A DNA stretch of 64,000 nt from Amycolatopsis sp. MtRt-6 (GTDB taxonomy: Bacteria > Actinomycetota > Actinomycetes > Mycobacteriales > Pseudonocardiaceae). The position numbers were made by a program, and so were the translations under genes. Below are positions 50,820 to 60,256 of the stretch, one piece after another. The notes beneath the pieces are model-generated. The model made no database searches and had not been told where the DNA came from. It saw nothing but the letters and a program-made list of their open reading frames with translations. Each line of letters opens with the position of its first letter. Within the stretch, counting starts at the first letter, position 1. The stretch covers positions 434,001-498,000 of the forward strand of contig NZ_JADWPD010000002.1 of NCBI RefSeq assembly GCF_017308975.1. Direction: 5' to 3'.

Positions 50820-51982
50820 GCGAGCACCGCCGGGCGGTCCACGGTGAACTCCACCACCGGCATCGACGGCGCCACGCCGGTCAGCAGTTCGCGCAGCAGC
50901 CTCGCCGTTCCGAGGCTCAGGCCGATCCCCGCGCCTTCGTGGCCGGTCGCGTGCCAGAGGCCGGCGAGCCTCGGGTCCTCGCCCAGCACCGGCAGGTGGT
51001 CGTCCACGTACGGCCGGAAACCGCCGTACGCGCGCATCACCGCGGCGTCGGCCAGCACCGGGAACAGGCGGACCGCCTTGGCCGCGATCGCGCTCAGCAC
51101 GTCCGGCCGGATCGTGTCGTCGAAGCCCACGCGGCGGCGGGACGAGCCGATCAGCACCGTGCCGCCCCACGTCGACTCCACCACCGCCGATGTCTGCAGC
51201 TCGCCGCTGCCCATGCCGACCGCGTCGACGTAGTCCGCGTCGTAGACCTTGTGCCGCACCACGCCCGGCATCGGCGTCGTCACCAGGACCTCGCCGCGCC
51301 GGGGGCGGACCGCGATCGGCGCGCCCAGCCGGGCCGACACCGGGCCCGACCACGGGCCCGCCGCGTTCACCACCACGTCCGCTTCGGCCACTTCGCCACC
51401 AAGACCGACGCCGGTGATCCGGCCGCCGCGGACCCGCGCGCCCGTCACCTCGGCCTCGGTGCGCAGCCGGGCGCCGTGGCGGAGCGCCGAACCCATCAGG
51501 GCGAGCGCGGCGCCGGCCGGCTGGACCTGGGCGTCTTCCGGGTACCGGACGGCGGCGGTCACCTCGCGGGTCAGCGCGGGTTCGGCCGCCGCGACGTCCG
51601 CTGAGGACAGCCGCTCGGTGCGTACCCCGGCCGCGGCCTGGGCCTCGGCGAACGCGAGGAGCGCGCGGGCGCCGGCTTCCGTGGTGGCGACGACGATGCC
51701 GCCCTTCGGGTCGAACTCCGTCGCGGCGGCCGCCCGCGGGTCGGCTTCGGCGATCTCGGCCACCACCCGCGGCCACAACCGGGCGGACAGCTGCGCGAGC
51801 ACGAGCTCGGCCCCCGGCCCCTTGTCCGAGACGAGCACATTGCCCTCGCCGTGCGATGTGGTGCCGCCCGCGGGCCGGCCGCGGTCGACGACCAGGACGT
51901 CGAAGCCGGCCAGTGCGAGTTCCCTGGCGCAGGCCGCGCCGACGATGCCGGCGCCGATCACCACCACCCGCGTTCGGTTCAT
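50816..51982 (-). CDS. FAD-dependent D-amino-acid oxidoreductase subunit (DadA-like; D-hydroxyproline dehydrogenase beta-type)
   Basis: 388 aa from ATG 51982. GXGXXG motif VVVIGAGIVGAACARELALAGFDV, FDPKGGIVVA, RRGEVLVTTPM and the C-terminal GLWHATGHEGAGIGLSLGTA, all as in DadA/DAAO-type enzymes. It is the catalytic subunit expected to oxidise cis-4-hydroxy-D-proline. It lies 12 bp downstream of the operator at 51994-52011 and heads the structural operon. Confidence 0.88.
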   Translation of the reverse strand: MNRTRVVVIGAGIVGAACARELALAGFDVLVVDRGRPAGGTTSHGEGNVLVSDKGPGAELVLAQLSARLWPRVVAEIAEADPRAAAATEFDPKGGIVVATTEAGARALLAFAEAQAAAGVRTERLSSADVAAAEPALTREVTAAVRYPEDAQVQPAGAALALMGSALRHGARLRTEAEVTGARVRGGRITGVGLGGEVAEADVVVNAAGPWSGPVSARLGAPIAVRPRRGEVLVTTPMPGVVRHKVYDADYVDAVGMGSGELQTSAVVESTWGGTVLIGSSRRRVGFDDTIRPDVLSAIAAKAVRLFPVLADAAVMRAYGGFRPYVDDHLPVLGEDPRLAGLWHATGHEGAGIGLSLGTARLLRELLTGVAPSMPVVEFTVDRPAVLA

Positions 51983-51993
51983 CGACCCTCCAG

Positions 51994-52011
51994 CGTTCGG
52001 TATAGCGAACG
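51994..52011. promoter_or_regulatory. Operator candidate for the hydroxyproline operon
   Basis: cgttcg-N6-cgaacg, a perfect inverted repeat placed between the regulator stop and the DadA-like start. The same half-site recurs upstream of the regulator. Confidence 0.65.
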
Positions 52012-52034
52012 ATAGGTGTCGATCGGGACGGGTG

Positions 52035-52649
52035 TCAATCCAGCCGGACGGGGTGCGGCCTGCCGTCGAGCCGTTCGTCCGCGCAATACTGCAGCAGCAG
52101 TACCGACTGCACGGGGCCGTCCGGCGCGGTGTAGCTGTGCGGCTCGCGGGCGTCGAAGGCCACGTAGTCGCCGGGCCCGAGGTCCACGGTCCGGCCGCCG
52201 GCCTCGACGCGGAGCCTGCCGCCCTGCACGATGGTGTGCTCGACGCCGGCGTGGCCCTGCGAGCGCTGCGGCGCGTCCCCGCGGACGAGCTGGTCGTAGA
52301 CCTCGAAGACGCTGTTGTCCGCCTCGATCCGGCGCAGCGGCCGCAGGTCGACACCCTCGCCGCGGAGCACATCGACCTCGGCCGCCCGCACGACGGTCAG
52401 CCCGCCGCGCGGCCGGTGGTCGAGCAGGTCGGAGATCGCCACTTCGAGGACGCGGGACAGGCTGAACACGGTCTCGATGGTCGGGTTGCCGGTGCCGCCC
52501 TCGAGCTGCGACAGCGTCGCCTTGCCGATGCCCGACCGCCGGGCCAGCTCCGACAGCGACAGGCCGCGCGCCACCCGCGTCGCGCGGAGGTTGACCGCCA
52601 GCATGTCGCGGATCGACGGACTGCCGTCATCGTTCGGTAAAGCGTCCAT
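52035..52649 (-). CDS. XRE-cupin transcriptional regulator
   Basis: 204 aa. N-terminal XRE HTH (about 14-72): NLRATRVARGLSLSELARRSGIGKATLSQLE in the usual five helices with NPTIETVFSLSRVL; C-terminal cupin (about 125-195; GHAGVEHTIVQGGRLRVEAGGRTVDLGPGDYVAF). Such regulators sense a small molecule in the cupin. It stands at the head of the hydroxyproline operon, with matching CGTTCG-type sites before itself and before the first structural gene, so it is the likely local regulator. Confidence 0.88.
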   Translation of the reverse strand: MDALPNDDGSPSIRDMLAVNLRATRVARGLSLSELARRSGIGKATLSQLEGGTGNPTIETVFSLSRVLEVAISDLLDHRPRGGLTVVRAAEVDVLRGEGVDLRPLRRIEADNSVFEVYDQLVRGDAPQRSQGHAGVEHTIVQGGRLRVEAGGRTVDLGPGDYVAFDAREPHSYTAPDGPVQSVLLLQYCADERLDGRPHPVRLD

Positions 52650-52662
52650 CAGCGGCGCCCTC

Positions 52663-52680
52663 CGTTCGGTTTGCCGATCG
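52663..52680. promoter_or_regulatory. Operator candidate upstream of XRE-cupin gene
   Basis: cgttcg-N6-cgatcg, 5 of 6 arm positions complementary, 13 bp before the regulator ATG. A further half-site, cgttcggtaaagcg at 52631-52644, lies inside the start of the gene. Confidence 0.55.
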
Positions 52681-52753
52681 GGCCAGGCGTCATGATGCCA
52701 CGGCCGGGCTGCCCCGCGGCGAATGATGCCGCGGAGAAGCCCGGCCGTGGTCG

Positions 52754-53050
52754 CTACCTGCTGTAGGTCAGGCAGTTCGCCGCGTGGCCGCCGGTGCCCG
52801 GGCCGACCCGGATGCTCGACGCCGTGCACTCCAGCGATTCGTTGTGCCGGCAGTCCGTCCGGGAACACGCGCCGACCTGGGCGACGACGCGGTCCAGGCC
52901 GCCCTTGGTGTTCAGCGGGACGAACGTTCCGCAGTCCGCCGACCCGTTGCCGCCGCCGACCGTGATGGCGAAGGCGTGGCAGCCGTCGTGGTTGTAGGAA
53001 CAGCCGCTGACCGTGCACTCGTGCACGGCCGGCATCTCGGTGGTGGTCAT
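52754..53050 (-). CDS. DUF1540 cysteine-rich protein, two copies
   Basis: 98 aa, AGGAGT before ATG. Two Cys/His-rich modules: HECTVSGCSYNHDGCHAFAIT and VGACSRTDCRHNESLECTASSIRVG, matching the DUF1540 pattern twice. Probably a small metal-binding protein; no signal peptide. Alone on the minus strand, between the hydroxyproline regulator and the phospholipase gene. Confidence 0.82.
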   Translation of the reverse strand: MTTTEMPAVHECTVSGCSYNHDGCHAFAITVGGGNGSADCGTFVPLNTKGGLDRVVAQVGACSRTDCRHNESLECTASSIRVGPGTGGHAANCLTYSR

Positions 53051-53185
53051 CCGCACTCCTGGTTCCGTGGTGGGAAAACAGTCGGTTCCCCGACGCTCCC
53101 ACCCGGACCCCGGCCCCGCAACGGACGCCGCCACGGCCGGGTGAGCCACCCCGCCCGGCCGGGTGACAAAGGCGCCCGTTAGAGC

Positions 53186-55204
53186 TCAGTTCGTGAGCGT
53201 GTTCGGGTCGCTCGTGCTCGGCCGCCCGGTCTCGACGTGCCCCGCCAGCCGGCGCAGGAAGCGCGGGTCGCGGTCCGACACGACCGAGACGTCGTACCAG
53301 TTGCCGCTGCGCCGCGTGTCCACCACCTCGACGACCCGCGCCCCCGGCCGCAGGAGCCGCGACGTCGAGCGACGGCCGTAGGAGTCGGTCAGCGTGAGCC
53401 GCACCGGCGTGGTGCCGCTGTTGGTCAGCACCAGCGCCAGGTTGCCGCTGCGGCCCTCCGGCCGCGCGCTCACCTCCGGCCCGGCCACGCCGCCGCCGCG
53501 GAACTGCCGGACGAAGCCGTTCGGCCCGTGGGCGGTGTAGTCGTAGCCGCCGGAGAAGGGCAGGGCGGCGTCGAGCGAGCAGCCGGCGCCCGCCGTGTAC
53601 GTCCGCGGCTCGCCCCCGGGCGAGACGACGTAGAAAGTCGCGCCCGCGCGGCCCTGGTTGCCGAACGTCAGGTTCAGCGCGGCCCCGGCCTGGGCGTCCA
53701 CGGCGAGGTCGTACGGCAGCGCCCGCGCCGGCCGCAGCCCCGGCTCCTGCTTCGGCAGCACGGCGTTCGCCGGCACCTCGGGCACGTAGTCCGGGTGCCG
53801 CTTGCGGTCCGGCGGCTCGTAGCCCGCGGTGTCCGGCAGGGCGGGCACGCGCGTGTCGGTGCGGGCGAAGTCGAACGCCGACGTCAGGTCACCGCACACC
53901 GACCGGCGCCACGCCGAGATGTTCGGTTCCCGCACGCCGAACCGCCGCTCGACGAACCGGATGATCGACGTGTGGTCGAACGTCTCCGAGCAGACGTAGC
54001 CGCCCTTGCTCCACGGCGACACCACGATCATCGGCACGCGCTGGCCGAGCCCGTACGGGCCGGCCGGGTTCGCGGCCGACCCGGCGAAGATCTCCCCCGT
54101 CGTGTCCACCGTGGACTGGCCGGCCGTCGCGTACGGCGGGACGACGTGGTCGAAGAAGCCGTCGTTCTCGTCGTAGGTGATGAACAGCGCGGTCTTGCTC
54201 CACACGTCCGGGTTGGCGGTGAGCGCGTCGAGGACCTGCGCGATGTACCAGGCGCCGTAGTTCACCGGCCAGTTCGGGTGCTCGCAGAACGCCTCCGGCG
54301 CGGTGATCCACGAAACCTGCGGCAGCTGCCCGGCCTTGACGTCGGCGCGCAGCCGGTCGAAGTAGCCCTCGCCCGCCTTGGCGTTCGTGCCGGTGCGGGC
54401 CTTCTCGTACAGGGCGTCGCCGGGCTTGGCGTTGCGGTAGGAGTTGAAGTACAGCAGCGAGTTGTCGCCGTAGTTGCCGCGGTAGGCGTCTTCGATCCAG
54501 CCCCAGCTGCCCGCGGCGTCGAGGCCGTCGCCGGTGTCCTGGTAGATCTTCCACGAGACGCCGGCCTGCTCGAGGCGCTCGGGGTAGGTCGTCCAGGAGT
54601 AGCCCTTTTCGTCGTTGCCGAGGACCGGCCCGCCACCCTGGCCGTCGTTGCCGGTGTAGCCGGTCCACATGTAGTAGCGGTTCGGGTCGGTCGAGCCCAT
54701 GAACGAGCAGTGGTAGGCGTCGCAGATGGTGAACGCGTCGGCGAGGGCGTAGTGGAACGGGATGTCTTCGCGCGTCAGGTAGGCCATGGTGGTCGAGCCC
54801 TTCGCGGGCACCCACTTGTCGTAGCGGCCGCCGTTCCACGCCGCGTGCGTGTCGTTCCAGCCGTGCGGGAGGTCCTGGATGAACTGCAGGCCCAGGTTGT
54901 CCGCTTCGGGCCGGAAGGGCAGGATGTCGCGGTTGCCGTCCGACTGCGCCCAGACCGCCTTGCCGTCGGCGAGGGTCGCCGGCCGCGGGTCGCCGAAGCC
55001 GCGGACGCCGCGCAGCGTGCCGAAGTAGTGGTCGAACGACCGGTTTTCCTGCATTAGCACCACGATGTGCTCGACGTCCCGCAGTGTCCCGGTGCGGTGG
55101 TACGCGGGGATCTCCGCCGCGCGCGCGATGCTCGTGGACAGTGCGGAAAGGGCGGCGGTGCCGCCCGCGAGCTGCAGAAAACGTCGTCGGTTGACGTCCG
55201 TCAT
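53186..55204 (-). CDS. Tat-exported phospholipase C (non-haemolytic PlcC/acid phosphatase family)
   Basis: 672 aa. Twin-arginine signal NRRRFLQLAGGTAALSAL. The phosphoesterase domain has VEHIVVLMQENRSFDHYFGTLRGVRGFGDP, DAFTICDAYHCSFMGSTDPNR (with the nucleophile Thr/Ser site of the family nearby), LFITYDENDGFFDHVVPP and ETFDHTSIIRFVERRFGV. Two C-terminal beta-sandwich domains (about 455-672) follow, as in Pseudomonas PlcN-like enzymes. It would hydrolyse phospholipid head groups outside the cell for phosphate supply. Single gene. Confidence 0.93.
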   Translation of the reverse strand: MTDVNRRRFLQLAGGTAALSALSTSIARAAEIPAYHRTGTLRDVEHIVVLMQENRSFDHYFGTLRGVRGFGDPRPATLADGKAVWAQSDGNRDILPFRPEADNLGLQFIQDLPHGWNDTHAAWNGGRYDKWVPAKGSTTMAYLTREDIPFHYALADAFTICDAYHCSFMGSTDPNRYYMWTGYTGNDGQGGGPVLGNDEKGYSWTTYPERLEQAGVSWKIYQDTGDGLDAAGSWGWIEDAYRGNYGDNSLLYFNSYRNAKPGDALYEKARTGTNAKAGEGYFDRLRADVKAGQLPQVSWITAPEAFCEHPNWPVNYGAWYIAQVLDALTANPDVWSKTALFITYDENDGFFDHVVPPYATAGQSTVDTTGEIFAGSAANPAGPYGLGQRVPMIVVSPWSKGGYVCSETFDHTSIIRFVERRFGVREPNISAWRRSVCGDLTSAFDFARTDTRVPALPDTAGYEPPDRKRHPDYVPEVPANAVLPKQEPGLRPARALPYDLAVDAQAGAALNLTFGNQGRAGATFYVVSPGGEPRTYTAGAGCSLDAALPFSGGYDYTAHGPNGFVRQFRGGGVAGPEVSARPEGRSGNLALVLTNSGTTPVRLTLTDSYGRRSTSRLLRPGARVVEVVDTRRSGNWYDVSVVSDRDPRFLRRLAGHVETGRPSTSDPNTLTN

Positions 55205-55705
55205 GGGGACTCCGGGGGTCTCGTGGTGGTGAGCCGGGTCAGTATGGGTCGCCGATGGCGAACCCGCGCGCAGAGCGAGGCTAACGCCGGGCGAAACCCT
55301 GGTTAACGCCTGCGAGCGGACAGACTGTGGACAGAACCGCGGCTGCGCGGCGATGCCCCGCCCGGGCGCCCGGGCTGTGGAGACCACGGGCTGAGCTCGA
55401 ACACCGGGCGGGGCACCGCCGGAACCGGCGTACCCGGGGCGAAACCCGGCAAACGTCACGGCGGGAAAAGAGTTCCGAGGCCCGTCTCCGCCCAGCGGAG
55501 GTCCGAGGGGGGTCGACCTGCGAGCGGAGACGGGAGTTCCAGGCCGGTACGGGGGCCGCCTCGCGGCGGAAGGCACAACACGGCTCCAGCCGGACTGGTA
55601 TTCCGTGAAGGCAAGGGGTGAGGCCCGGGGGCACCACCGTACCGACACCCTGTACAACGTCCTGTCTCCGCTGGTGTTCCGGCCGACGGGCGTGACGTGC
55701 GTCGC
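55205..55705. other. 500-bp non-coding stretch with an 11-bp inverted repeat
   Basis: This lies 5' of the phospholipase gene and 3' of sdhB. I see no gene. An exact 11-bp inverted repeat, cccgtctccgc at 55481-55491 and its complement at 55524-55534, encloses a 32-nt loop that contains an inner gcggaggtc/gacc pairing, and could be the sdh terminator or a structured RNA. Confidence 0.45.
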
Positions 55706-56452
55706 TCAGCGGCGGCCGGCGCGGCTCGCGGCGAGGTACTCGCGGTTCAGCGTCGCGATGCTCGTGAACGGGATCCCCTTCGGGCACGACGCCACGCACT
55801 CGCCCGTGTTGGTGCACCCGCCGAAGCCCTCGGCGTCCATCGCCGCCACCATGTCCAGCACCCGGCTCGCGCGCTCCGGGCCGCCTTGCGGCAGCAGGCT
55901 CAGGTGCGTCACCTTCGCCGCCGTGAACAGCGTGGCCGAGCCGTTGGGGCACGCCGCCACGCAGGCTCCGCAGCCGATGCACGTGGCGTTGTCGAACGCC
56001 AGGTCCGCGTCCGGCTTGGGGACCGGTGTCGCGTGGGCGTCCGGGGCACTGCCCGTCGGTGCGCTGACGTACCCGCCGGCCTGGACGATCCGGTCCAGCG
56101 CCGAACGGTCGACCACCAGGTCCTTCACCACCGGGAAACCCGCCGCGCGCCACGGTTCCACGTCGATGACGTCGCCGTCGGTGAAGGAGCGCATGTGCAG
56201 CTGGCACGACGTCGTGCGCTCGGGTCCGTGGGCCTGGCCGTTGATCACCACGCCGCACGAGCCGCAGATGCCCTCGCGGCAGTCGTGGTCGAACGCCACC
56301 GGTTCGTCGCCCTCTTCGATCAGGCGCTGGTTCAGCACGTCCAGCATCTCCAGGAACGACATGTCCGGGCTGATGCCGTCGACCGGGTAGGCGACCAGCC
56401 TGCCTTCCGCGGCCGGTCCGGCCTGCCGCCAGACGCGGACGGTGAGTTTCAT
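55706..56452 (-). CDS. sdhB: Succinate dehydrogenase iron-sulfur subunit
   Basis: 248 aa, ATGA overlap with sdhA. [2Fe-2S] cysteines in [12 protein letters not shown], the [4Fe-4S] and [3Fe-4S] ligands in [15 protein letters not shown] and [17 protein letters not shown]. It passes electrons from the flavoprotein to the quinone site. The order sdhC-sdhA-sdhB with one membrane subunit matches the Sdh1 type of mycobacteria. Confidence 0.95.
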   Translation of the reverse strand: MKLTVRVWRQAGPAAEGRLVAYPVDGISPDMSFLEMLDVLNQRLIEEGDEPVAFDHDCREGICGSCGVVINGQAHGPERTTSCQLHMRSFTDGDVIDVEPWRAAGFPVVKDLVVDRSALDRIVQAGGYVSAPTGSAPDAHATPVPKPDADLAFDNATCIGCGACVAACPNGSATLFTAAKVTHLSLLPQGGPERASRVLDMVAAMDAEGFGGCTNTGECVASCPKGIPFTSIATLNREYLAASRAGRR

Positions 56453-58371
56453 GTGTAGCTCCGCTGGGTCGGGTGGACGTGTTCGAAGACCAGTTCCTCA
56501 CGGTGCAGCACCGGCTCGGTGCCGTACTCCCACGCGGCGACGTGCGCGAAGTGCTCGTCGTCCCGCAGGGCTTCGCCGTCGGGGGTCTGGTGTTCCTCGC
56601 GGAAGTGGCCGCCGCAGGATTCCTCGCGGACCAGCGCGTCGACGAGCATGAGCTCGGCCAGCTCCAGGAAGTCGGCCACGCGATGAGCCTTCTCCAGCTC
56701 CTGGTTGAGCTCCGCGCCGCCGCCCGGGATCCGGACGTCGCGCCAGAACTCCGCCCGCAGCTCCGGCACTCGCTCCAGGGCCTTGCGCAGGCCTTCGCGC
56801 GTGCGGGACATCCCGCAGTGGTCCCACATCAGCAGGCCCAGCTCCCGGTGGAACGAGTCGACGGACCGCGTTCCCCGCACCGCCAGTAGCCGGGAAATCC
56901 GGGCGCGCACCTCGGTTTCCGCTTCGGCGACGGCGGCCGCGGAGACGTCGTCGAGGCGCGTGCTGCCCAGATAGTCGTTCACCGTCGCGGGCAGCACGAA
57001 GTAGCCGTCGGCGAGCCCCTGCATCAACGCCGACGCGCCGAGCCGGTTGGCGCCGTGGTCGGAGAAGTTCGCCTCGCCGATCACGAACAGCCCGGGGATC
57101 GTGCTCTGCAGGTCGTAGTCCACCCAGAGCCCGCCCATCGTGTAGTGGATGGCCGGGTAGATCCGCATCGGCACGGTGTACGGGTCTTCCGCGGTGATGC
57201 GCTGGTACATGTCGAAGAGGTTGCCGTAGCGGGCTTCGATCGCCGGCCGGCCCAGCCGCGCGATCGCGTCGGCGAAGTCCAGGTAGACGCCCAGGCCGCC
57301 GGGGCCGACGCCGAACCCGGCGTCGCACACGTTCTTCGCCGCCCGCGACGCGATGTCCCGCGGCACGAGGTTGCCGAAGCTCGGGTAGAGGCGTTCGAGG
57401 TAGTAGTCGCGCTCGTCCTCGGGGATCTCCCCTGGTGCTCTGGTGTCGCCCGGCCGCTTCGGGACCCAGATGCGGCCGTCGTTGCGCAGCGACTCGCTCA
57501 TCAGCGTCAGCTTCGACTGGTGCTCGCCCGAGCGCGGGATGCACGTGGGGTGGATCTGGGTGAAGCACGGGTTCGCGAAGTAGGCACCGCGCTTGTGCGC
57601 GCGCCAGATCGCGGTGGCGTTCGAGCCCTTCGCGTTCGTCGAGAGGTAGAAGACGTTGCCGTAGCCGCCGGTCGCGAGCACGACGGCGTCCGCGAGGTGC
57701 GTGGTGATCTCGCCGGTGACCAGGTCGCGCGCGACGATGCCGCGGGCCCGGCCGCCGTCGACGACGAGGTCGAGCATCTCGGTGCGGGCGTGCAGCTCGA
57801 CGTTCCCGGCGTCGATCTGCCGGGACAGCGCCTGGTACGCGCCGATCAGCAGCTGCTGGCCCGTCTGGCCGCGCGCGTAGAACGTCCGCTGCACCTGCAC
57901 GCCGCCGAAGGAGCGGGTGTCGAGCAGCCCGCCGTACTCCCGGGCGAACGGCACGCCCTGGGCCACGGCCTGGTCGATGATCTGCGCCGACACCTGAGCC
58001 AGCCGGTACACATTGGACTCGCGGGCCCGGAAGTCGCCGCCCTTGACCGTGTCGTGGAAGAGCCGGTACACGGAGTCGCCGTCGTTGCGGTAGTTCTTCG
58101 CGGCGTTGATGCCGCCCTGGGCCGCGACCGAGTGCGCGCGCCGCGGCGAGTCCTGGACGCAGAACTGCACGACGTGGTAGCCCTGCTCGGCCAGCGTCGC
58201 GCCGGCCGAGCCGCCGGCCAGGCCGGTGCCCACGACGATCACCCGGTGCCGTCGCCGGTTCGCCGGGTTCACCAGCTTCGCGGCGAACTTCCGGTCGTCC
58301 CACCGCTGTTCCAGGGGAACGGCGGGTGCCTTCGTGTCGGCGATCGGGTCGCCGACGCGGTATTCGGACAT
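56449..58371 (-). CDS. sdhA: Succinate dehydrogenase flavoprotein subunit
   Basis: 640 aa from ATG 58371, with its first bases overlapping the sdhC stop. FAD motif [24 protein letters not shown], the covalent-FAD site [48 protein letters not shown], and [19 protein letters not shown] with the active-site Arg/His. Oxidises succinate to fumarate; some members work as fumarate reductases. Standard length. Confidence 0.96.
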   Translation of the reverse strand: MSEYRVGDPIADTKAPAVPLEQRWDDRKFAAKLVNPANRRRHRVIVVGTGLAGGSAGATLAEQGYHVVQFCVQDSPRRAHSVAAQGGINAAKNYRNDGDSVYRLFHDTVKGGDFRARESNVYRLAQVSAQIIDQAVAQGVPFAREYGGLLDTRSFGGVQVQRTFYARGQTGQQLLIGAYQALSRQIDAGNVELHARTEMLDLVVDGGRARGIVARDLVTGEITTHLADAVVLATGGYGNVFYLSTNAKGSNATAIWRAHKRGAYFANPCFTQIHPTCIPRSGEHQSKLTLMSESLRNDGRIWVPKRPGDTRAPGEIPEDERDYYLERLYPSFGNLVPRDIASRAAKNVCDAGFGVGPGGLGVYLDFADAIARLGRPAIEARYGNLFDMYQRITAEDPYTVPMRIYPAIHYTMGGLWVDYDLQSTIPGLFVIGEANFSDHGANRLGASALMQGLADGYFVLPATVNDYLGSTRLDDVSAAAVAEAETEVRARISRLLAVRGTRSVDSFHRELGLLMWDHCGMSRTREGLRKALERVPELRAEFWRDVRIPGGGAELNQELEKAHRVADFLELAELMLVDALVREESCGGHFREEHQTPDGEALRDDEHFAHVAAWEYGTEPVLHREELVFEHVHPTQRSYT

Positions 58372-59075
58372 CAGTGCACCAGTCCCGTCATGATCGCGAC
58401 CGGGACGAGGGCGTACCCGCCCGCGACCACGACCGCCGTCGTGCTGCCGAAGATCCTGATCGCCCGCTCCCGCCGCGGGCGCGTGACGCCGAGCGTGCGC
58501 GCGGCGCTGGCGAAGCCGTGGTGGATGTGCAGGCCCAGCATGGCCAGGGCGAGGAGGTAGATCAGGTTCACCCACCAGACCTGGAAGTCCGCGACGAGGT
58601 TGTGGTACGGGTCACCCGGGACGAAGTCCTGGTTCACCGTGCCGACGGTGAAGTCGAGGATGTGCCAGACGACGAACACCGCGAGGGTCGCGCCGCCCCA
58701 GCGCATGGTCCGCACGGCGAAGGTCGCCCGCGCCGGCGGCCGGTGGACGTACCGGACCGGCCGCGCGCGGCGGTCGCGCCGGGCGAGCTGCACCGCCGCG
58801 GTGACGTGCAGGACCAGCGCGGCGAGCAGGACCGCCCGCTGGAGCCACAGGAACCACTCGCGGCCGAGCACCGGCTCGCCGATCGTGCGCAGCCAGCCGG
58901 CGTAGTGGTTGAGCTCGCCGGCGCCGAGGAACGTCTTGAGGTTGCCGACCATGTGCGCGAACACGAAGGCGAGCAGGAGCACGCCGGTGACCGCCATGAC
59001 GGCCTTCTTGCCGATCGTCGAGGCCCAGAAGCGCCGGACGGCCGAGCGCCGGTGCGGGGCGAGGGTGTTCACCAC
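58371..59075 (-). CDS. sdhC: Succinate dehydrogenase cytochrome b subunit (single membrane anchor)
   Basis: 234 aa from GTG. Five membrane helices with candidate haem-ligand His residues: [69 protein letters not shown]. This is the type B architecture with one anchor subunit and two haems. It diverges from a LysR gene, with 65 bp between starts. Confidence 0.92.
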   Translation of the reverse strand: MVNTLAPHRRSAVRRFWASTIGKKAVMAVTGVLLLAFVFAHMVGNLKTFLGAGELNHYAGWLRTIGEPVLGREWFLWLQRAVLLAALVLHVTAAVQLARRDRRARPVRYVHRPPARATFAVRTMRWGGATLAVFVVWHILDFTVGTVNQDFVPGDPYHNLVADFQVWWVNLIYLLALAMLGLHIHHGFASAARTLGVTRPRRERAIRIFGSTTAVVVAGGYALVPVAIMTGLVH

Positions 59076-59140
59076 CTGACCGACGGTAGAAGCGCGTCAA
59101 CCAGAGGTCAAAGACATGATGGCTCTGTTCTCGATAGGCT

Positions 59141-60085
59141 ATGGCTATGCAGTTCCACCAGCTGGCCTACTTCGTGGCGGTCGCCGAGCACCGGCACTTC
59201 ACCCGCGCCGCCGAGCAGGTGCGGGTGGCCCAGCCGTCGCTGTCGCAGCAGATCCGCGCGCTCGAACACGACCTGGGCGCGCCGCTGTTCCACCGCATCC
59301 GCGGCAACGTCACGCTCACCGAGGCCGGCGAGACGCTGCTGCCGATCGCGCGGCGGATCCTCGCCGACACCGAAACCGCCCGGCTGGCCATCCGGGAACT
59401 GTTCGAGCTCGACCGCGGCCGCGTCCGGCTGGGCGCGCCGCCGAGCCTGTGCACGGGTTTGCTGCCCGCGATGCTCGCCGCGTTCCGCCGCCGGTACCCG
59501 GGCATCCAGCTGGAACTGCACGAAAGCGGCTCGGGCGACCTGCGGCAGCGGCTGGCCGAGGGCGCGCTCGACCTGGCGCTGCTGGCAGGCGCCCGGACCA
59601 CGGCGGACGCCGGCCTGACGGCGACGCCGTTGCTGCTCGAGGAGCTGGTGGTGATCTCGGCGCCGGAAGCGCCGGTCACGGGTGACCGCCTCGGCATCGG
59701 GGCGCTGGCCGACGTCCCGCTGGTGATGTTCCGCCGCGGTTACGACGTCCGGGAGGCGACGGTCAACGCGTGCCGGGCCGCCGGGTTCGAACCGTCGTTC
59801 GCGATCGAGGGCGGTGAGATGGACGCGGTGCTGGAGCTGGTCCGCGCGGGCGTGGGCGCGGCGGTGGTCCCGAGCACGGTGGCCGGCGACCGGTTCCGGA
59901 TGACGCGGTTCACGCCCGACGCGGGGATGACGCGCGTGGTGCAGCTCGCGCACCGCGCGGACGTGGAGCCGACCCGGGCGGTACGCGCGCTGCGGTCGGC
60001 GATCGCGGGTTTCGTGGCCGACGCGGCCCGGCGGGCGAGCCTGCCGCCGGGCATCGAGTCCCTGGTGGACACCGCCAGCGGCTGA
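59141..60085 (+). CDS. LysR-type regulator divergent from sdhCAB
   Basis: 314 aa from ATG 59141; ATG 59147 is equally possible. Winged HTH FHQLAYFVAVAEHRHFTRAAEQVRVAQPSLSQQIRALEHD split over helices, then an effector domain (VRLGAPPSLCTGLLPAML, LVRAGVGAAVVPSTVAG). The divergent arrangement suggests that it controls sdhCAB. It is followed by a short degenerate repeat region, not by a second gene in the same direction. Confidence 0.92.
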   Translation: MAMQFHQLAYFVAVAEHRHFTRAAEQVRVAQPSLSQQIRALEHDLGAPLFHRIRGNVTLTEAGETLLPIARRILADTETARLAIRELFELDRGRVRLGAPPSLCTGLLPAMLAAFRRRYPGIQLELHESGSGDLRQRLAEGALDLALLAGARTTADAGLTATPLLLEELVVISAPEAPVTGDRLGIGALADVPLVMFRRGYDVREATVNACRAAGFEPSFAIEGGEMDAVLELVRAGVGAAVVPSTVAGDRFRMTRFTPDAGMTRVVQLAHRADVEPTRAVRALRSAIAGFVADAARRASLPPGIESLVDTASG

Positions 60086-60119
60086 GGCCAGGTCACCCGG
60101 GCGGGGCGGCCATCGGAGG

Positions 60120-60256
60120 CCGGTCACCTGAGGCCGCAGCCGGTCAGCCGAGGCCGGCCACCGGAGGCAGGCCACCGGAGGCAGGCCACCTGAAGCCCCA
60201 ACCGGCCAGCCAAAGCCGACCACCAACGACCGGCCACCCCCAAGCCCCAGCCGGTC
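60120..60256. repeat. Degenerate 14-bp tandem repeat tract
   Basis: gccaccggaggcag is repeated exactly at 60157-60170 and 60171-60184, with diverged copies on both sides (gccacctgaagccc, ggtcagccgaggccg). It fills the gap between the LysR stop and the stop of the convergent LLM gene; it may also help termination. Confidence 0.6.

Noticed and set aside
55605-56390. 261-codon plus-strand open frame opposite sdhB
   Set aside because: It has no domain and lies antisense to a clear sdhB gene with all cluster cysteines.
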